Origin: Sclerodactyla briareus
Lineage: Eukaryota; Echinodermata; Holothuroidea; Dendrochirotida; Sclerodactylidae
Assembly: GCA_026419785.1 (NCBI GenBank)
Contig: JAODTK010002087.1
Span: 248,001-312,000 of the forward strand
Reading direction: 5' to 3'
DNA: 64,000 nt
Part shown: positions 30,001-45,000 of the stretch, in pieces
How positions within the stretch are numbered: the stretch's first letter is position 1
Layout: the number at the start of each line of letters is the position of its first letter
The notes under the pieces: model-generated
The model's database searches: none
What the model saw: only the letters and a program-made list of their open reading frames with translations
What the model was told of the DNA's origin: nothing
Position numbers and translations under genes: made by a program

Positions 30001-33000
30001 CTGGTCTTAGGGTCTCATGTGATCAATGATAATTAATTGGTGAGCTCTCCAATTGGCCCAGTCAGTCCAGCAGGCACTGCAATCAGTTCTCAATGTATTC
30101 ATGGGAGGACTATTAAGCCTGTTCCCCTTTCTCCAGATCCCCCTTCTCCCGTGATTTTTTTTCAGGGAGGAAATACCAAGCCCGCCCACCCCTCCCAAGC
30201 CCGCCCACCCCTCCCTCCCCCGCCCCCTGCTCCCCTTTTGCCGCATGGTCCATACATGAATGCATTTGAAAGAAAGATTACTGTTTTTTTCCATGATAAT
30301 GACAGCTGCACATTGACATTGCGGTTTCAAGGTTAGATAAGGAGAAGAAAATGATAACCAAATAGAAGGAAGAAACTCGGCGTTGAGAAGAGCTGAGCAC
30401 TAGACTGACAGAAAGCAGAAAATCACAAGGGAGGAGCCCAATGTGCAGCTGAGTCTGCAGAAACCAACTAGAGGCATGACGAACCCGCACTAGATTAGAA
30501 TTATATTCCTGGTCTGACTTGGTGAGGATAAATGCCTCTAACATAAGTATGCATGGCGAGTTAACCACTTGGGGTGCATTGTATACAATTGCATGTGTGC
30601 GCCTATACAACTTCATGAATGAACCATTGATTGGCTACATGCAGTGCACAATCAGATAATATATCGCTGCTGATTGCCTTTTTTTAAACATTATACCAGA
30701 CTTTTTATCATCTCTGTTAGAGTAACTGCTCCATAATAAGTGAACGTTGGGATTTAAATCGAAAATTTCTACTAATGAGCAGTTTCATCAATAGCTGATT
30801 GCGGTATTTAGTTTATTTGCATTGACCAAACAGTCGATTGTTATATCAGGGAAAATATGCTTGAATGTTAATTGGAGCATTATGTCAAAAAGGGCAGTTA
30901 CCACAAAATCAAGGCGGCAGGTCTTTGTTTTGTTGTAGCAACCAATTTTCAGAATAACAAGCAAGGATATCAGTAGGACTGGCATGATGCTCACTACATG
31001 GTGGCCTGTACTGGTATATTTCAGACTGCAGCATGGCTGGACTGGGCCACAGTTCAACTACAGTCAAGCTTAACCAGCTTCAGTATACCTAAAGCCAGGC
31101 TGTACCAGCTTGCAGTTTAGCTACAGCCAGGCTAATGAAGCTGCAATATAGCTACAGTCAGGCTATGGCATCTGCAGTTTAGCTACAGCCAGGCTGCGGC
31201 ACCTGAGTATAGCTACAGCCAGGCTGTATCCTCTGCAGTATAGCTACAACCAGCTGTATCAGCTGCAGTATAGCTACAGCCAGGCTGTATCCTCTGCAGT
31301 ATAGCTACAGCCAGGCTAATGAAGCTGCAATATAGCTACAGTCAGGCTATGGCATCTGCAGTTTAGCTACAGCCAGGCTATCGCAGCTGCAGTATTGCAG
31401 CTAGTTGACTTTGACATGGTACCTAGACACTCAAGAGAGAAAGAATCAGATGAATTAAAGGATAGGTCTGATAATATCGATCATCATGGCAATAAGTGTT
31501 GCTATCTAATCATCTGAAGAAGAAATAAATATACCTGCTTCCTCCAGGGGAGAGGGTTCCTGTGTAGTCTTCTCTTCCTCCAAGCTCTCGTCTCCCAGAG
31601 CTGAGTCATCATCCTCCTCTGAAGGCCTCCCTGCACCAGCGTGCTGCTGATGACTACGCTCAGAGCTATGACAAAGAAAAAGAGAAAGTCAGGTGGTCAT
31701 CTACTGAAAGCCTCACTGAACCAGCTTGCCCCTGTTGATGACTATGCCGTAGTATCTGTAACAGAGAGAGAGAATTGTCAGGTGAGTCATATAATATATA
31801 CAATAATATACAGTGCCTATATAGCGCTTTTTCCACAGCTCAAAGCCCTTCACAGGTATTACCCCTGATCATTAGTGACTTGTCACACCTGAACTAGATA
31901 GCATACATTTCCGGCTTGTTTGCTCCCGACGCACCATTTCAGTACGTCACTTCTTCGTGTCCCCGTGGGGAATTCCCAATAGGGCAGCCCAAACCCCATA
32001 CATCGCGCTCACCGACTCTTCACAGGTACCCACTTTTACACGTGGCTGTGTGGAACAGTCCAGGAGACATGCCGTGTCCAACAGCACTGCGGAAAAGTCC
32101 TCGGGCTTCCAATGGACTCACAATCAATGGTTTTGCAGTCTGGAGCTCTACCCTCTAACTCAACCGGACTGAATCTATCCGCCTCCCTATACTGGAGGCC
32201 TCCCTACACCAGGGTGAACCTTTGGTCAGTTGTGGGTACTGGATTGTTTTCCCTACCCTGATGCTCACATAAGGCATCAGTCACATATCTAGTGATAATG
32301 AGTAGTCAGACAGAACTTATCCTTATTCCAATTCTGAGAATCGCTTTCTCTACCCTGGTGCTCACGCAGGGTACCAGTCATATATCTGGTGATAATGGGA
32401 GGTCAGAGTGCACCCTTGTTCCATTTTGGGGGATTGTTTTCCCTACCACACTGGGTACCAGTCAACTGCCGAGTGATGATGATGGATAAGGTATGTCTAA
32501 AGGAATTACTACTTTCTTTCTGCCTAGGAGATTCATTTAACCGACTTAAACTAGCATGTATCTTCCTTAATAATACATTACAACTGATCAGGTATAAACG
32601 CACGCGCTCGTATAGGCCCACGTCGTCCCTGTCGATGGTTGGGTTGATATTTGGCAGTTGGTAGCCCCGCTCCTGAGGGACCCTCGCCCCATGAACGGCC
32701 GGGTAGGAGGCCAGAGTCTGTGGCCAGTCAATGTCTCCCTGCCTGAACTCTGCACTCTCTTCAGCCACAGTCAGGAACACCTGCATAAGAAGTCAGACAA
32801 GAGGAGTCAGGACGCATAACTCCAGAGGCTTGAATACAACAGAGATTATCTCGTGGAGATGGAATGGAGAACGGTATCTATAGGTCAAAAACCCCATTTC
32901 AATACGATGTTCCTATGTGGAGTTTATTGGCCTTCAAAGTTTGGTCCATTATTCAAGAATTTGGGAAGAATCCCAATTGGCAATAACGCATGACATCACA

Positions 33001-36000
33001 CGTGGACCACACAGGAAAGTATGTTATTGTTTTTCTTTCTCTCATTTTGTTGAATAAGTCAGCATTTAGCAGAAGTTCTGTTGTCTTCCTCCCCAAAGTG
33101 ACCTTCAACACCTACCACCCCTACACTACAAAAGCAATCCGCTTTCCATAGACTAATGTTTTCCCAGTTAAAATTAATTGTTGAATTTCAATAGAAAGTA
33201 AAGATTGTTTGCAGGGTGTGCAAGTATGAAATCATCATTATTGCATGATGCGTTGCTTTTTCGATCACGTGTAAGGAACATGCACAAACATCAAAGGACT
33301 GGTAATATATTAGCCTCTTGATATTTTATCCTGCAGTTGCCCTTTAATGAATCCAAACATAAAACATCCCACATGTAAACCACTGATAACTACCACAATC
33401 CAATCTCAATCTGGAAACGAGGAATCGGGGGGAAACTTTGTGAACGGAGCCTTAACTCATATTATGCTGAGTTAAAATTGAGGGCGGGCTTCATTTTGTT
33501 CTGTAGGAGTGACTACAGTGACTGTGATAAGATGAAACACCCCTTCCCTTCACGTCTACTATGACAACATTCCGCAATATAGGTTAGGGTTGCAAATTCA
33601 AGGCACCTGATTGGCTGAGATATAGCATTTTAAAATTTGGTGGTAGAGCGTCCTCACTAAGCAACATATTCGCCTACAGCATGATAGGGGTTAACCATTA
33701 ATTCCAACTTTGGCCCCTCGAGGGTGTGCCTCCAACAAGATTTGGAGCAAACTACCAGCAGATCCCTGACCAGTGACTCTATCGGCTTGTCAAGAGATGA
33801 CATTCAACAAGCTTTGAGCACTTTCCAACAGAGCCCAAACTATTATTTATCATCTGCCCAGGGGTGTGGCTTCACAAGATTTGAGCACTTCCCAGAAGCC
33901 CTCGACCATTGATCTGTATGATCACCTCCTAATTAGTGGTTTTGGCTGTAGTCTGGTCTTTAACAGCTATCGAATACCATAGTAGGTCGGCAACAATTCT
34001 CGTAAGTCAAACATCCGAAAGCAGGCACAACATTTGCAAACTCCGCTATCCCTAATGTTGTATTGCATTTGCATTGCCCAGCGTAACCACAACACTGAAC
34101 GGCAGAGTGGCGGTGGTCTCAACTATTTTTCAAAGTAAAATACACTACAGGGACCATGGCATTTAATGGGCCATTTCAATTCTTCTCTCTCCAGTCACGG
34201 TCAGATTAATCCTCGACCCCCTCTTCTAGAGAGTGTGCTGATATTGCCGAAACTCTGAATGTGCAAGCGTTTCGCATTTTTTCTCGGTGGAGCGAATCAT
34301 GTTCTGGAAGCCCGACCAGCCTTGAGGCGCCAAACGGGAGTCAGGTAGAGATTCCTGCCGATTTCTCAGCAGAGCTTGACACCAGGCACGAACCGCTGGA
34401 TGAAACTCGTGATGACAGCCTCGCTACAGTAGCCCACATCTGCATAACAGAATAAACAACCGACGAGAAATAATACAAGCAACATACTCGCAAAAACAAG
34501 TTTTTTTGTTTTTTTATGATATTCTTGCCGAGCAAGAATATTCAAAGAATCGGACCTATTATTCAAGGCCCAGCAAGCGCAGTCCTGGATACTGCACTTT
34601 TCTGTCAGCTGCAAATCCTTCATGAGGTACATGGAATAAGACAATGCCTCCTAGTGGTCCCCCCATTTGGCTTGGGGGTAACTCACATCATGAGGCGACA
34701 ATCACAGACTTGAACAAAAATGCAGGTGTTCATCCAGCAAGTGTGGGTATCTTTCAGAATGAGTGTGATATCGGTAATAGAACACTAGAATAGAATGGAG
34801 GCAAGAAAAGCACGAACACAAACTGACAACTGACCTTCTATCTCGATGTCGCCAGTGTCTTGTTGCCTACCCCTGTAGCCGACTGCATACTGCAGGAGAA
34901 AGAAGAGAGAACAGTACTACAACGAGTGACTACCTCATACCAGCTGACATACCCCACAAGAAATCAGTGGCTTGAGCTTAGTATGGAAAAGTAGGTAAGC
35001 TCTGTGTGTCAAGTTGTTACTTTTCCATTCAAAATATCGGGCGCATACAGAATTATTTTAAAATGAAGATGGCCTGTAGGCTTCTAGTATACCTCTCTTG
35101 AAACATCCACTAAGATATTGCATGGTTTCGCTTCTCTTTATCCCCTCCACGAATAACCTCTATTGCATCCAAGCTTGCAGTTGTCTTTTAAAGGGAAATT
35201 CCAGCCAAAAATATTTTACAACTCACCTAACATGATTTTTATGCATGGCCAAAATCATGCCAATCAAAACTTGGTCATGTTCATAGCATGTTCCATTATG
35301 ATGTATGAATTTTCGAAGATTAACAAATAATCACGGCTAATTTGGCAATTTCGCAAATTGGCAACATTTGATGAGTCATATCTACCATTTGAGAGCACAT
35401 GTAAGAATATGTCTTTTACCTTATGATTGGTGATATGACGTCACAGAAAGTGTCAGTTTGCGAAATCAGCAAATATATGAAATTGGGAAGCCATACTTCG
35501 TCCCAACCGAACATGCTATGAAATCTGGATACAAAGTTGATATTGAATGATTTTTTATTCTCTTCAACTTAAGAAGAGTAATAATTGGCTGGAATTTCCC
35601 TTAAGGTATGTTACTAACCTCGTTTCTCAGAAAACAACAGAATAAATGCATGCTGGTAGTGGCCTTGGTCAAGACCAGGTAGTAGCCCGATCCGTACCTT
35701 CCCTTCAGGAATAGGGACGATCCACAGCACTTCAGCTTGCCATTGGCTATGATCGCGATCCTGTCCCCTAGCACATCAGCCTCGTCCATGTGGTGTGTTG
35801 ACATGATCACTGTTCGCCTGAATAATAATAATAATGATAATAATATAATAATGATAATAATCTCGTTCTTATATAGCGCTTTCCAGTGGAACACTCGCTC
35901 AAAGTGCTTCACAGATATACCCCTGATAATTAGTGACTTGCACACCCGTACCATTACAGCACAGGGCCGCGCTTGTTACCCTAGACGCACCATTCCAGCA

Positions 36001-39000
36001 CATCACTTCATCGTGTCCCCCGAAGGGTAACTTCCCAATTCAAGCAGCCACATATACGGCGCTCGATAATCTTCACAAGTCACCTCCCGAGGTACCCACT
36101 TCAACCGTGGTAGCGTGGGACATTCCAGGAGACATGCCTGGCCAAAACACGCGGAAAAATCCTATGTGGCTCCAATGGGCTCCGAACCCAATCAATGGTT
36201 TTGCAGTCTGGAGCTCTATCGACTGAGCTAATCCGCCTTCCTCGAACAACAAATCATTACTTCATAGAATCCATCTCAGGAAAAAAAATACAAATAGAAA
36301 GATATAATTGTTCCTCTTGTGACGGAGCGTCAGGAATTCTGGGTTATTATTACGGGATGGTTGCGTTCAGGTCTCTTGACGGCTGTACAGCCGATGGCAC
36401 CCACAACCTCTCTCCAGTATAATGACGCAAATCCCAGGTCCCACACTAGGTTCTAGTGGACTTGGGTCTTACGACCAGACTCACGCAAACGTGCAGACTT
36501 TTAGGCTGCAGGGAAAGGGATTTTTTTTTTGCTGGTAACCACAAGATTATTTCAACCTACACAGTAATCAGTGTTCCTGCAGATTCGGGGCCATCACTTT
36601 TCCATGACCAATACGGATTTTTTCCATGACCTCCTCCATGACATCTCACACAGAATTCTCAATTGAACATCCCACAAGAGAGCCAATCACAACACTCAAA
36701 CAGCTGTGAGAAAGGACAACATATCCATGACTTTCTCAGAAACAACCTCTCACTGAATCTCAAAACTTATCCAAGCATTGATTTTTAAATTGATGAAATT
36801 CCTGACTTTTTCAGGTTTTCCATGACTGCAGGAACCCTGATATCAGTTTGTGCTGGCATGTTCCAGTTGCTCACCAGTCCTGGCCTTCAATATCCTATTA
36901 CATGAGCAAATTCACAAAAACACTGGCCTAAACCAGTGGCAGAGGGATCCTCCAATAGTCATTCATGTTCAAATGTTGCACAGGATAAACATTTTTTTGG
37001 TCAAATCAAATTCACCAATTCTGGAATTTTATCTCAAATGTTGCAATACTTCTCAGGCTTAACAAGCTTTTGAGCTTATTCCCTGAGTCTGGCTGGCAAA
37101 CACGTTAACAGGATCCCCACCGTCACCAAACCTACCCTCATACCAATGTCAGAGCTTGGCAATGGATTCCATCTGTATAGTGAGGCTAATCATTGACCGG
37201 AATTTAGCTTGAGTTTACCTACTCCTGCCTCAAAACTCTCATGGCTTGGTTTAGGCTCTCAACGGGTATGTGAGCTATCATTTACCGGTAGATAGCAAGA
37301 GGCACTTCGTGAAATTTGCTCACCTTTGCGGTATTTGTTGAGCAGGTCCCAGATTTCCCTCCTTGAGTAAGGATCCACTCCAGCGGTTGGTTCATCTAGA
37401 ATCACACATTTAGCACCACCAAGGAAGGCGATCGCAATGGACAGCTTACGCTTCATCCCACCTGTGGACAACAGAAAAGAATATATCTGAATGGACCACT
37501 TTGACCGGAATTAACATGGATGAAACGTATTATATTGAACATAAATATATCATTGATCTAGACATGTGTAGGGTGGGTGAACTGCCCACGTGTATATCCC
37601 TTGCTTTTGAGCAATCATTACCTTCAACTTTGTCAGGAATAAATGTGGCCGCCCCATCCACCAATTTCGTTCGAATCTGACAAAGTTGGAAAATCGCATA
37701 AATTATGCAAATTTGACCTCCGTGACCTTGAAATGACTGCCACATTTGTCGGGATCAACTACAGTCCCTACCCACCAAGTTTTCGTTCAAATCCGACTAT
37801 CTCAAAAATTTCCTGTAATTATACAATTAGCAAGCCCCCAGCATTGCAATGATGCCCACTTCCAAACTCATCCAAGATTTCACTAGGGCGGACATTACAC
37901 CAAGTCTCAGATCAATCGGATAAAGCGTTAGAGAGTTATTGCGTTAACGCCTACAGTTTTCCGGTGGCGGAGCCTGGGATGCCGGCGGCGGCGACACACC
38001 CCAAACCATAATATCCTGAAACTTTCCATTGTCACAGGGATATAATTAGGGCGTTCACATTTGCCATAGTGAGCCTTGGGCCAACCTCAGGGGATTGTAT
38101 GAAAGACAGAACAGCATTCACAAAATCACTGTGAGTAGATAATACTGTGTGTTAGGTGTTTGCCGAAAGAATTCAGTCTATAGGCTAGCTAGAGCACCAA
38201 TAGTACTGGCCACTACTCCCACCACACAATGTGACAGTTTTATGCCATTGACAGAACACAACCTGATAACACATTCTAAACCAGTCACCAGATAACTTTC
38301 CCGATGATCCAGGGAACTACTGCAAGAAATGAAATGACTAAACCTCAATTACCTCTGAAACCAGCTATCCCCTTAATAACTCCTATTAATCTGAAGATTT
38401 ATTTTGTGAGTGATTCTACAAAATGGCAGAATTTGGCCCTCTGATGATTTTTTTTCTTTTTCAACCATTGGAGAACAATACAACCCAAACCGAACAGAGA
38501 ATAGTGACGGACACCAGTAAGCATACCCACCAACATGAACAATATAAAAACATCATTAAAAAATTGTATAGTGCCTAATATCCAAAAAGTGTAACACAAT
38601 GCTCAGTGGTGCTGAGTCAATTGGAAAATACCAAGAACAGATGGCTTTTAGTCTTCTCTTAAAAGTGCTGACATTTGGCAATGATCTGATATCCAACGGA
38701 AGCAGAGTTCATGATCTGCTATAGAAAATGAACAGCGGCCATAAGTTGTCAAGCTTCCATTCAGGTACATAGAAGGCCCTTGCTTGAAGTGGACAGGACG
38801 CAGAATAAGTGTGATCAAACTGCATAGTACTGCGTGCCTGACCATTCAGGATTTGAAAACATTCGCATGTGCTTGAATTCAATGCGATAAGAAGCTGGAG
38901 TGATATGGTGTGATTTTTTGGTACGAGTGACAATTCTAGCTGCAGCATTCTGAGGCTCGTTGGAGACATCGTAAATGAACATTGGGTAGTCCATACAATA

Positions 39001-42000
39001 GGGACTCATTATAGCTGGAAAGCACATCACTATGAGCGAATCAGTGGCAATAGGATAGCAGCCAACGCCCAACTGACCCCACCTTAACAGGTGGAGCAGG
39101 GTGATTGGATTCCACTGGCAGAAACCAATCCAGAATTGGACCTCGAACTCATTGGCTCAACCAAGCAGATAATGCTGGCTCAGATACTGACAGAGCATGT
39201 AGTACCTGAGAGCGCACTCGGCAGTTCATCTCTCTTCTGGGGAATCTGCAAATCCTTCAACATCTTTTCCGTCTCGTTTCTCACTTGTGCGGGGGGGACC
39301 CCTTTCAGACGAGCAAAGAACCACAGGTGTTCCGCCACGGTCAGGCTACATGAAGCAGAGAAAATGGCACAAAACTGTAGTATTTGTATAGAAATTTCAA
39401 AACTTCATTGTTGTGATGAAAGTAAAAAGTTATTTGGTCATTTCATTGTAATAACTCAACTCTAACAAGAGACGGTCTACTGTGAAATGCCCAGTACTCA
39501 GTGAACCTGTACTAAAACTAGTAAAAAGAAAGACTCAAGGCTAGGATGCTTATAGACCTACCCACATTTTCATTTTTTCTTGACAGTTTTGCCCTTTTTT
39601 CAAACATACTTCAGGCAAGGCAGAAAATAATCACAATGTATGCAGGTAGGGAAAACAACTGCATCATACAGTGCCTATAGAACTATAAATATAAAAAAAA
39701 ATCTATTAGGTGTACTACATAATAATAATTTCAATACACCTTGTACAGAACAACAAATATAACACCTTTCTCAACGATTGAAAGTGTGTGTCTCGAGAAC
39801 AGACTCGTGTTGTTAACTGAGATGACATGGTCTGGCAGACTAGTCCAGAGAGACAGACTCAAGAAGGAAGGGTCAACCGATTCAAGTTATCGAACAGAGG
39901 TAGCATTCTGACATTGTCTGGCAGACTCCAATGCGGGGTCAATCACCCTTACCTACCACAAGACTCCCCCCCCCCATTCCCCTTGGGAGGAAATAGTTGT
40001 AGATTCATCACTTGGATTGGAATTGTTACAACAAAGATTCACCGATAAAACTGCAAATAAGCATTAGGTCGGGATTCACCATTTCCTGAAAGTAGCTATC
40101 GGGGCTGAAATTCCTGGCAGTTATCTATAATTCTCTCGCGCCTGCCAGTCATTTTTCATTAGTTGCAGATGCAATGGTCCAGAACCTGAACCCCCCAGAT
40201 GATACCATGACCCTTTGAAGTGCGAAACAGTGGAGGTCTCGTATGTCTTAACATGAACCTCTCTTACTGGGACCTGACAACTAAGCTCAGTTCATGGACT
40301 GTCAACTGTACAGAAAGCGGGGGGGCTGGCAGAGTCAAGTTCGGCATCCTGTCTGATCATACAAATGCCAATTCACCTCATTATCGAGGGGACAACAAAA
40401 CCGAAACAGAATCAGAACCAAGGACCATTTCTATTGCGAGATAGGTATTGTAATCGAATTCCAGAGGAAGGAAGTACACCATAGACCACTAGCAAAATAG
40501 CAAATCACAGTCATCAGTAGGTATGATTAGGAGGCAGTGCAGCGCATTGCGAGAAAGGCGATTTACAGGGTCATGCTCATGAACAAGCGCCTTACTATAC
40601 ACAGATAGATAAACAAGAAAAGAGAAAACGAAAAAAAAAAAAAGGGAATTACAGGATATAAACCAAACAGGTAGGTCTTAAGGAGAACGTATTAAAGGAT
40701 GTGATAGTCCAGATCACGAATATGCGAGGGGAAGAGTGTTGCAAATGCGTGGGACCTAGAGATTGAAAGAAAAAGATCATCACCAACCTTTCTGTGGGAT
40801 CGAGGAGGAACAAAAAGTCTGTGCGGTCGCAGAGGAACGCAAGCTGTAACGGCTTGGGGGCTGTAAGCCAAAGGCAAACAGAAAGGTACAAGGGGACAGT
40901 ACTTAGTCTGGTGCCATTTATACACAAAGACAAGAATTTGAAACATGATTCTTTCTTTCACAGAGAGCCAGTGGAGTGAACTGGAATGAAATAATTCCCT
41001 AGAGGGGGCGCTCCCAGCCGCACGCAAAAAATTAGGCGGGCAGATTGGTTTTGCAGTCTTGAAGGCGGACAAATATCAGCTGCTGAGCTCAAGCAAAGCG
41101 GGAGTAGTTGGCATAGTTTAGGCGAGAAAAGAAATAATGATACTGAATCCGCACAATGGCAAGCACCTGGGTTGGTAATGAATTGTCGATCGCCACAGAG
41201 TGCGTAGTATGTGGAAATTTTGTTTTGCATAGGTAATCGACATGACTAGACATATCAACCACCTGTCGATACAGAACCCCCAAATCTTATGTTATCGGAC
41301 AATTCAATGTTAGTATTCCCAAGTTTCAGAGAAACATCGGGGACTAATCGCAGGGCAAGGGGGGTACCGAGGATGAAAACTTCCTTTCCCTTGGTTGTCA
41401 ACTTAAGTTTGTTTTTTATCACACCTTTGTTAACCTGACTCGGATACACACTTCCTTAAATCTCACTAGTGCTATTTTCCCGATCATCCTGGAGGTGGGT
41501 CGTCAAACTCAGTATTAGCTGTATATCATCACATACATATGAAAATTAACGTCCATGCTGACGTATAATTCGCTTCCCTGGCGTAGTATAGCATGACAAA
41601 CCCATGGACCTACAATAGATTCCTGGGGCATAGAGTCATCTAGAATATGTGTCTCGATCACTACACCCATTAATGATACCTTTAGTTGATCTGGCATCCA
41701 AGTAAGAATTGAACCAGATGAGGACACCATGTATGTGAAAAAGTGTCAGGCGGTGGATAAAGATTGAAATGGTTGACCAGTGATCAAAAGCTGCAGACAT
41801 GTCCGAAAAAAAGAAAACCAGGAATGCAGCTTTGCCGTTGTCAAGTGACGCAAGATATCGCATTTCATTCCCTTCAAAGTGGCAGTTTCAGTGCTATTAT
41901 TTGTCTTGTAGGCCGATTGCATGTGTTGCGCCAGGTTATTTCTAGTGACATAATCCTTCATTGGGCACTACTGCTCTCTCGATAAGTTTAGAATAAACGG

Positions 42001-45000
42001 TAAATTAGCAACGGGAGGCGGTAGTTGGTGAGATCATTGCGTTCTAAGACCTGCTTCTGTATACAGGGGTTTTTCTGGATTCCTTAAGGCAAGTAGGGAA
42101 ACACCAGACGAGAGGGTGAGATTAATCACCGAGTCAGGACTGGAAGGAGGACTGTTAGGTTTCCTTAATTAACCAGGCAGGCCACGGATCACGTTTGCAC
42201 GACTTGTTAGAGTTGTCATGACAATCTTGCGTACATCAGCACCAGAGGAGTGGTTCGAAGGCTGACTGCAGACTCATCAGACTGACCTAAGGGGGGTGCA
42301 TGAATCAGACTATCATCGTCTGTGAGTTGTCAGCCATCTCAGAGATATGCCTAGCAATTTTAGAAGCAGAAATGTATTCAATAAACTGTCGCAAGAGACT
42401 TATCAGTGATAGAATCGGGTAAAGGCCTACCGTGGGAATTAAGAAGAACTCTTATGGAGTTATACATACCCCTTGCATCTGTATCAGAACATTTGTCATA
42501 CAAATGTGGATTTAAGCGTTCAATATCAAAGACTGTACATGGTCCTTTTGCTGCTGAAGAGTAGTTTATCTTGGTTAGAGTCCACTCTCCTCCACCGCGC
42601 TCAAGCGTCTCGCTCACGACGTTCAAAGCGTGGATCTCCCATATACCAATGGTAGTCTTGGTTTATCACGCGGTCCGAGTTACTAGAGGGCAGGCTTCAG
42701 CCAGATAGATGAAATACGGCCAGGAGGGTTGGGTGTGATGGAATTGATGTCACCTTCCATATTAATGAGGTTCCACATGTCCTGTAGCAGCTCAGCTAGG
42801 ACGTCACGGTCAAGCTTGCGATAGTCCCTTCTGGTAACAGTGATCAAGGCAGGCATGATGTTTGTGGAGGGTCAGTGTAGAGGATACCACGTGAGACCAG
42901 AGTAACAGTAGTGGGGCATGCTGTTTGCCTCTATTACTGGGAATCATCTGGACGGGGAATCACGAGGTCTAGTGTGTGACCTGATTGATGTGTAGTCCAT
43001 CAATTGTTGATGAAGCCAGCCCGTCGAGAATGCCTGGGCTGAACTTTCGACTCTCCGTTTTTTAGTAGTGTTTCCCTTCAATATTTTTTCAAGTTGCGAT
43101 GACCCATGGGCCGCGATACAATTAACATGGGCATTCATTGCACTTTGCATGAGAAGATATACGCCAATGATTTTTCTCTATTCGATGCCTTTCACTACGA
43201 TGTCAGAAACCTTTGTTGAAAATTTACCATCTCTTCTATTTTTCCAAGATGAGGATGATTCATGTGGGCAAGAAAACATATACGTTCCAGATACGCCATT
43301 TTTTAGATGTTTGGGCATCAAGCTTTGACGTTGGCTCAATAAGGAGTAATGCAACAATTCTTCAGAGGGGTGGAGTGAACAATTACGCCTGCATAGAGTA
43401 AAGGAGGTTGACTGACTTACTTGTCAAAGAGGACATTATGTTGAGGGCACATGCCGAGGCTTTTTCCTGATTTCATCAATGTCAGTGAGAATGCTCTTGC
43501 CATAGATGAAAGCATTGCCAGAGGTAGGCGGGAACAGACCAGTCAATATTGACCTGCAGAAAAATAAACAAAACTCAAAATTCTTGCTGTCCAGTTTTGA
43601 GACCTTTGTAATAGCCCACTGTTACCCAGGAAGATAGTGTCATGACCTGATGGTACAAGATAAAACTAAATATGAAAACATAACCCAAAGCATGAGTGAC
43701 TTCTCTAGCTATTGTTGAAATTTGTTTGGATAAGGTGATGCATGTCATCCTAACAGGTCATCTGTGAAAGGCTCATTGGAACCGTTAAATCTGATTCTAT
43801 ATGAGTGAGCATCTCTCTGGAGAACAATGTTATGAGAACCTTCCTAAATTTTACCCCACGCTGATGCACCTCAATTCATAAAGAAATCAAAAACATGCAT
43901 ATCTCCCAAGTACTCACATGGTTGTGAGAAATACTCAAAACAGTACTCACATGGTTGTGAGGAATACTCAACAACAGTACTCACATAGTTGTGAGAAATA
44001 CTCAAAACAGTACTCACATGGTTGTGAGAAATACTCAACAACAGTACTCACATTGTTGTGAGAAATACTCAAAACAGTACTCACATGGTTGTGAGGAATA
44101 CTCAACAACAGTACTCACATGGTTGTAAGGAATACTCAACAACAGTACTCACATAGTTGTGAGAAATACTCAAAACAGTACTCACATGGTTGTGAGAATA
44201 CTCAACACAGTACTCACATAGTTGTGAGAAATAATCGACAACAGTACTCACATTGTTGTGAGAAATACTCAAAACAGTACTCACATGGTTGTGAGAAATA
44301 CTCAACAACAGTACTCACATTGTTGTGAGAAATACTCAACAACAGTACTCACATGGTTGTGAGAAATACTCAAAACAGTACTCACATGGTTGTGAGGAAT
44401 ACCCCACAGCAGTACTCACAGGTTGTGAGAAATACTCAACAACAGTACTCACATTGTTGTGAGGAATACTCGACAACAGTACTCACATTGTTGTAGTTTT
44501 ACCAGCACCGTTGTGTCCCAGGAATGATTTTGTATCTGATTCTCATAGAACTTGAGGTTCAGGCTGTCCACTGCTACTTTCTTGCCTGTCTTGTAGACCT
44601 TGACGAGTCCATGTATTGCCACTCCACACTTCAACTGGGTCGGCTCCTCTTCGAAGTTGGCATTGAGAGCTGACAGAGAAGAAATACCAAATAACATTTG
44701 TTTTAGGTTATTCTGGCACAGTCCCATCTCATTCTCAGACCCATTTGGTAAGAGCAACGTTGACAGAATTATTACCCGTTCCTGAAATGCAACATTGTAG
44801 ACTTCATTGATTCTGTCTCGAAAATTTCTTTATGCAGGAATTTGTGTACACTTTGCTTAAAAAATGTTCCACGCATTGAGCTGTGTTGACCAGAAGTTTC
44901 CTTAGAAGATCACCAACTTCAACAAGGTCATGTACTCCATAACCAAGTGGTTGGCACAATTGTAGAGCGTCTGCCTTCCACCTGGGAGACCGGAGTTCGA

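Larger units (their letters stand above)
17300..31534. other. 14-kb intron between exons 21 and 22
   Basis: Apart from the listed repeats and MITEs I see no exon, RNA gene or second gene on either strand. The longest open frames are low-complexity or too short to support. Confidence 0.6.

Noticed and set aside
36150..36242. tRNA-Cys gene
   Set aside because: A and B boxes are present but the stems do not pair fully and the sequence continues into a SINE body with a second related copy.
43905..44494. CRISPR-like regularly spaced repeats
   Set aside because: There are no unique spacers; it is a direct minisatellite in a eukaryotic intron.
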